Of a DNA stretch of 33,579 nt, positions 30,809 to 33,579 are shown in pieces. Source of the DNA: Planctomycetota bacterium (GTDB lineage: Bacteria > Planctomycetota > JACQVV01); contig JACQVV010000474.1 of NCBI GenBank assembly GCA_016209595.1, positions 1 to 33,579 on the forward strand, read 5' to 3'. Each line of letters starts with the position of its first letter. Position 1 is the first letter of the stretch. A program made the position numbers and the translations under genes. Under the pieces are notes generated by a model, which ran no database searches, was not told the DNA's origin, and was given only the letters and a program-made list of their open reading frames with translations.

Positions 30809-32541
30809 CGCGCGTCCTCCACGGCCGGTAGGGACAGGACGAATGTGCTTCCCCGGCCCGAAACGCTTGTCGCGCGAAGGTCGCCTTTGTGCTCGAGCGC
30901 GATCCGCCGGGCGATGGTGAGCCCCAGACCCGTACCCCCTGTCTCGGCCTTGGTCGTGAAGAAGGGCTCGAAGACGCGCTCGAGGTCGGTCGGGGGAATG
31001 CCGCAGCCGTCGTCCTTGCAGACGATCTCGACCCTGCCCGGGTCGTCCGGGCTCCGGCGCACCTCGAGCCGGATCCTCCCCCCCGGGCGGACCGCATCGA
31101 AGGCGTTCACGAGCAGGTTCACCACCGCCATCGTGAGGTACATGGGGTCCCCGTCCACGGGAGGAACCTCGGCCGTGACGACGTCGCAGCGCACGTTGCG
31201 CTGCTGGCCGCGAAAGCTCACCATTCGCAACGCCTGGAGGGCCACATCGTTCACGCCGATTCTCTCCGTCTGGAGCATCTTCCGGCGCGAGAGTTCGACG
31301 AGGCCCCGGATCACGGCAGGGACCTGTTCCACCCTCGCGCGGAGCTCTCGCGCCCACTTCGTGCACTCGTGTGCGTCGCAGGCCGATTGCTCGAGGATCC
31401 GCAGACCGTTCAGGGTCCCGTCGAGGAGGTTCCCCACGTCGTGCGCCACGAAGGCCGAGATCTCAGCCAGCACCGCGCTCCTCTCGTGCTGCACGAGTTC
31501 CATCTGCAGGCGGCGTACCTCGGAGAGATCCACCAGGACCCAGACGACACCCGCGCGCTCCCTCGCCGTTCCGACAACGGGGCAAAAGGAGTTTAGGAGC
31601 GTCCGCTGCCCGCGAGTGCTCTCGTGGAAGACCTGGCCCTTCCGGCCGGCGAGGATCTCGCTCACGATCTGGCCCACGTTGGAGGAGTTGACCTTCTCGG
31701 TGCCGCACCAGCACGGGCTCGTCGGGTCACGGGTTCCGCAGTCCAGGAGCCGGCGGGCGGCGCTGTTGCAGGAGATCATCTGGCCCCGGCCGTCGAAGCA
31801 AACCATTCCCTCGTTCATGCTTTCCGTGATCGTCCGTGACCACGCGTTCTCCTCCGCCATCCGGTCGAGGCTCTGCCTCAAGGCACGGATGACGAGACCG
31901 GTGAAGTAGCAGAGGACAAAGGCGGTGAGAACGAAGGCGCCAAGGAATCCGGGCACCTGGAGCGAACTGTGCGGTTTGTCGTTGGGCAGAACCTCGGCCT
32001 CCCCCGGCGCACGTTGGACGATGGCCATGCCGTGCGGATAGCAACGCAGGTGGTAGTGGTCGAGCACGCCCTGCTGCTCGAGGAGGACGAGACTCGCGAA
32101 GAGAACCGTGGCGCCGGCCGCGACGCCATAGCTCTCCCTGGGCGAGAGAAGGATGCCGCTCATCACGATGAGGCATACGTAGAGAAGCGAGAACGGGTTC
32201 TCGATCCCTCCCGCGAAGTGGAGGAGCGCCGTGAGGAAGAGGAGGTCGGCCGCGATCTGCAGGCGCGTCAGGTGACGGAGGGCGAGTGCGCTCGTTTGGC
32301 CCCCCCTCTTCATCCAGACGTGGAGTCCCGCGTTGAAGACGGCCATGATCGCCACGATGACGAAGAGAGGAGCCGCGGAGGGGATGATTTGCGTGATCGG
32401 ACCGGAGAGCCAGGCCGCGACGAGGACCGCGAACACGGCCACCCAGCGGAGGCGCAACATCCACGGAACGCTGGCCCTCAGGCGGTGGTCCTCATGCTGA
32501 AGCAGGAACGGTGCTTGCTGGGACGAGGGGTCGTTGCTCAA
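30769..32541 (-). CDS. RegB-like membrane histidine kinase with cysteine-rich PAS region
   Basis: The 590-residue sensor kinase has about six N-terminal helices (27-220). They include GGIENPFSLL (111-120), the motif that in RegB/PrrB contributes to quinone sensing. A PAS-like region (about 235-340) carries C248, C258, C268, C277 and C279 (PCWCG). The dimerisation region has H367 in an atypical FVAHDVGN H-box. The ATPase domain has N479 (LLVNAFDAV), DDGCGI and TGGTGLGL. It would autophosphorylate and pass phosphate to D53 of the regulator encoded in the overlapping gene. The TTG start has a GGGGGA upstream at 9 nt and is less certain than the rest. Sensing of quinone or redox state is inferred from the NPF motif and the cysteines. 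Confidence 0.9.
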   Translation of the reverse strand: MSNDPSSQQAPFLLQHEDHRLRASVPWMLRLRWVAVFAVLVAAWLSGPITQIIPSAAPLFVIVAIMAVFNAGLHVWMKRGGQTSALALRHLTRLQIAADLLFLTALLHFAGGIENPFSLLYVCLIVMSGILLSPRESYGVAAGATVLFASLVLLEQQGVLDHYHLRCYPHGMAIVQRAPGEAEVLPNDKPHSSLQVPGFLGAFVLTAFVLCYFTGLVIRALRQSLDRMAEENAWSRTITESMNEGMVCFDGRGQMISCNSAARRLLDCGTRDPTSPCWCGTEKVNSSNVGQIVSEILAGRKGQVFHESTRGQRTLLNSFCPVVGTARERAGVVWVLVDLSEVRRLQMELVQHERSAVLAEISAFVAHDVGNLLDGTLNGLRILEQSACDAHECTKWARELRARVEQVPAVIRGLVELSRRKMLQTERIGVNDVALQALRMVSFRGQQRNVRCDVVTAEVPPVDGDPMYLTMAVVNLLVNAFDAVRPGGRIRLEVRRSPDDPGRVEIVCKDDGCGIPPTDLERVFEPFFTTKAETGGTGLGLTIARRIALEHKGDLRATSVSGRGSTFVLSLPAVEDARCEVAFSSSKTTV

Positions 32542-32869
32542 GTTGGTCTATCCCCCGAGCGAGACGGCGAGGATCGCGCGTCTGGCTGTTTCAAGGTTGC
32601 AAACCAGGTGCCGAGTGAACCAGGCCCGTTGGGCCCCACCGCCGCGATCTCGACGGCCAGCGGGTGGGGGATATTGCCCGGCCGGAGTGGGATTCCCAGT
32701 GCCTGTCCTGAGACTACTGGTCTCTTTGAGGCGCTTCTTTCTCCTTGCCAAGGGACTCCCCGGCAACGGGGTGGCCGCAAGCGTCCGGGGCGTCGGCAAC
32801 GATCAGGTGAACCACTTGTGGTAGGGTAAGAGGGACGCGGCGCGATCCCGTTCCTCCAGGGAGCAGCCC
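32542..32869. other. 328-nt divergent intergenic region
   Basis: This space separates the minus-strand kinase gene from the plus-strand cupredoxin gene and must hold both promoters. It contains a perfect 11-bp palindrome TGGGATTCCCA (32688-32698) and, 12 nt further, GAGAC-TACTG-GTCTC (32711-32725). No convincing -35/-10 pair or -24/-12 promoter is found for either gene. Confidence 0.45.
32711..32725. promoter_or_regulatory. Inverted repeat, possible operator
   Basis: GAGAC and GTCTC are perfect inverted 5-mers with a 5-nt spacer in the middle of the divergent region, close to an 11-bp palindrome. A regulator site is possible; a short chance repeat is equally possible. Confidence 0.25.
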
Positions 32870-33478
32870 ATGATCCTCCATGCCCTTCGCGCACTCGCGC
32901 TTCTTCTCGCCCTCGCCGCGACCGTGGGCGAGGCCGCAGCCGACGAGCCTGGATCCGGCACGATCCGCGGCATCGTCGATCACCGCCTTGCGAAGTCCCG
33001 CCCGGCCGCCGTCTACGTGGAGCGGATCGAGGGCAAGACATTCCCGCCCCCGGCCGAGCCGGCCGTACTCGACCAGATCGACCAGGAATTCGTCCCCGAT
33101 CTCCTCGTCGTCTTGGCGGGGACCGAGATCCGGTTCACGAACAGCGATTCGGTCGAACACAACGTCCGGACGGCGGACGACTCGCTCAACCTGGACCTGA
33201 CCTTCAAGGAGGCGAAGACGGTCCGCGTGGAGAAACCGGGCGTGCTCTTGCTCGGCTGCCGGATCCACTCCGCGATGCGGGGCTACATCGTCGTCGTCGA
33301 GACTCCGTACTTTGCCGCCACCGAGCGCGGGCGGTTCGAGATCGCGGGCGTCCCGGCCGGCGCGTACCGCCTCACCTTCTGGCACCCGGCGCTCTTGCCG
33401 TCGACCCTCGACGTCGTGGTCGAATCGGGCGGCGTGGCTGAGGTCGCCTTCCGAGAACTCTCGCGGCGCGAGGAGTAG
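32870..33478 (+). CDS. Secreted cupredoxin-like protein (methylamine-utilisation type)
   Basis: The 202-residue protein has a Sec signal (LRALALLLALAATVGEAAA, to about residue 24). A cupredoxin-like domain (about 28-145) follows with a candidate type 1 copper set H97 (SVEHNVRT) and C130-x2-H133-x2-M136 (LLGCRIHSAMRGYI). A short carboxypeptidase-regulatory-like beta domain ends the protein (GRFEIAGVPAGAYRLTFWHP). The arrangement is that of proteins often labelled methylamine utilisation, although no methylamine dehydrogenase is nearby. It would be a periplasmic electron carrier or copper protein. AGGGAGC precedes the ATG. It is divergent from the histidine kinase, so joint control with the respiratory operon is possible but unproven. 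Its stop codon touches the second palindromic repeat. Confidence 0.85.
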   Translation: MILHALRALALLLALAATVGEAAADEPGSGTIRGIVDHRLAKSRPAAVYVERIEGKTFPPPAEPAVLDQIDQEFVPDLLVVLAGTEIRFTNSDSVEHNVRTADDSLNLDLTFKEAKTVRVEKPGVLLLGCRIHSAMRGYIVVVETPYFAATERGRFEIAGVPAGAYRLTFWHPALLPSTLDVVVESGGVAEVAFRELSRREE

Positions 33479-33547
33479 AGCCCATCCATGAACCCGGACC
33501 AAGCTTGCCCTGAGCGAAGCGAAAGGGGAGGGTTCCTGGATGGGCTC
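33478..33547. repeat. 70-bp imperfect palindrome (copy 2 of the repeat family)
   Basis: GAGCCCATCCA (33478-33488) and its perfect complement (33537-33547) form the ends. With one mismatch the pairing extends to 18 bp on each side (ending GAACCC / GGGTTC). The outer sequence GAGCYCATCCA-n-GAACC-GGACC-RAGC matches the right arm of the 159-bp palindrome at 630-788 read in reverse. The core (GCTTGCCCTGAGCGAAGC) differs. It fits tightly between two genes: the cupredoxin stop touches one end and the methyltransferase ATG the other. Confidence 0.75.
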
Positions 33548-33579
33548 ATGGTGGACCCCGACTGGGACGAGAGATACCG
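33548..33579 (+). CDS. Probable SAM-dependent methyltransferase, first codons only
   Basis: The reading frame MVDPDWDERY runs to the window edge. WDERY near the N-terminus is characteristic of a group of class I SAM-dependent methyltransferases that continue with a PWD motif, which would lie outside the window. The ATG directly abuts the palindromic repeat, and no ribosome site independent of the repeat is seen. The call rests on ten residues only. Confidence 0.45.
   Translation, partial: MVDPDWDERY

Noticed and set aside
32580..32620. A minus-strand CTGG...CCTTGA segment resembling a -24/-12 promoter for the histidine kinase
   Set aside because: The spacing between the GG and TTG elements is one base off, and this is strictly conserved in sigma-54 promoters.

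Overview
The window is GC-rich, densely packed DNA from a Gram-negative bacterium. It has an outer-membrane beta-barrel protein ending in Phe, several lipoproteins, and periplasmic multihaem cytochromes. Two large Ser/Thr kinases carry N-terminal zinc ribbons, and one has a long TPR-like tail; together with a ClpX-like paralogue this recalls Planctomycetota or Acidobacteriota. The phylum is an inference and not settled by the sequence. No rRNA, tRNA, CRISPR array, transposase or phage gene was seen.

Layout. 1-8.3 kb (mostly minus strand): a truncated Ser/Thr kinase at the left edge; a 159-bp imperfect palindrome covering that kinase's start; a codon-biased gene remnant; a DUF4190-like membrane protein; then a minus-strand run of small membrane protein, TPR kinase, ClpX-like AAA+ ATPase and lipoprotein. 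8.6-13.6 kb (plus strand): a secreted protein of unknown function, a Tat-exported flavin amine oxidase with an in-frame 27-bp tandem repeat, then an overlapping trio of retropepsin-like protease, wecB and ltaE.

13.7-28.2 kb (minus strand): one apparently continuous 12-gene electron-transfer operon. In transcription order it encodes a TtrA/PhsA-type molybdopterin oxidoreductase, a TtrB/NrfC-type four-cluster ferredoxin, a 409-aa multi-cluster Fe-S protein, a TorD-type chaperone, a coiled-coil outer-membrane barrel, a PKD lipoprotein, a FecR/PKD protein, a trihaem cytochrome c, a pentahaem cytochrome c, a second DMSO-reductase-family protein, a second four-cluster ferredoxin and one NrfD/ActC-type quinone-interacting membrane protein. 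The last four genes have the order and approximate sizes of a Qrc/Alternative-Complex-III-like quinone:cytochrome module. The first two look like a catalytic reductase or oxidase without its own membrane anchor. The reading I favour is that electrons pass between the quinone pool and the Mo enzyme through the Qrc/ACIII-like module and the multihaem cytochromes. Substrate and direction are not determined.

28.5-32.5 kb (minus strand): a YkgJ-type cysteine-cluster protein, an NtrC-family sigma-54 response regulator with an intact GAFTGA motif, and a RegB-like membrane histidine kinase with the GGxxNPF motif and a cysteine-rich PAS region. A near-consensus -24/-12 promoter precedes the YkgJ gene and a weaker one precedes the 12-gene operon, which links the two-component system to the respiratory genes. 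32.9-33.6 kb (plus strand): a secreted cupredoxin-like protein, a second copy of the palindromic repeat family, and the first codons of a probable SAM-dependent methyltransferase.
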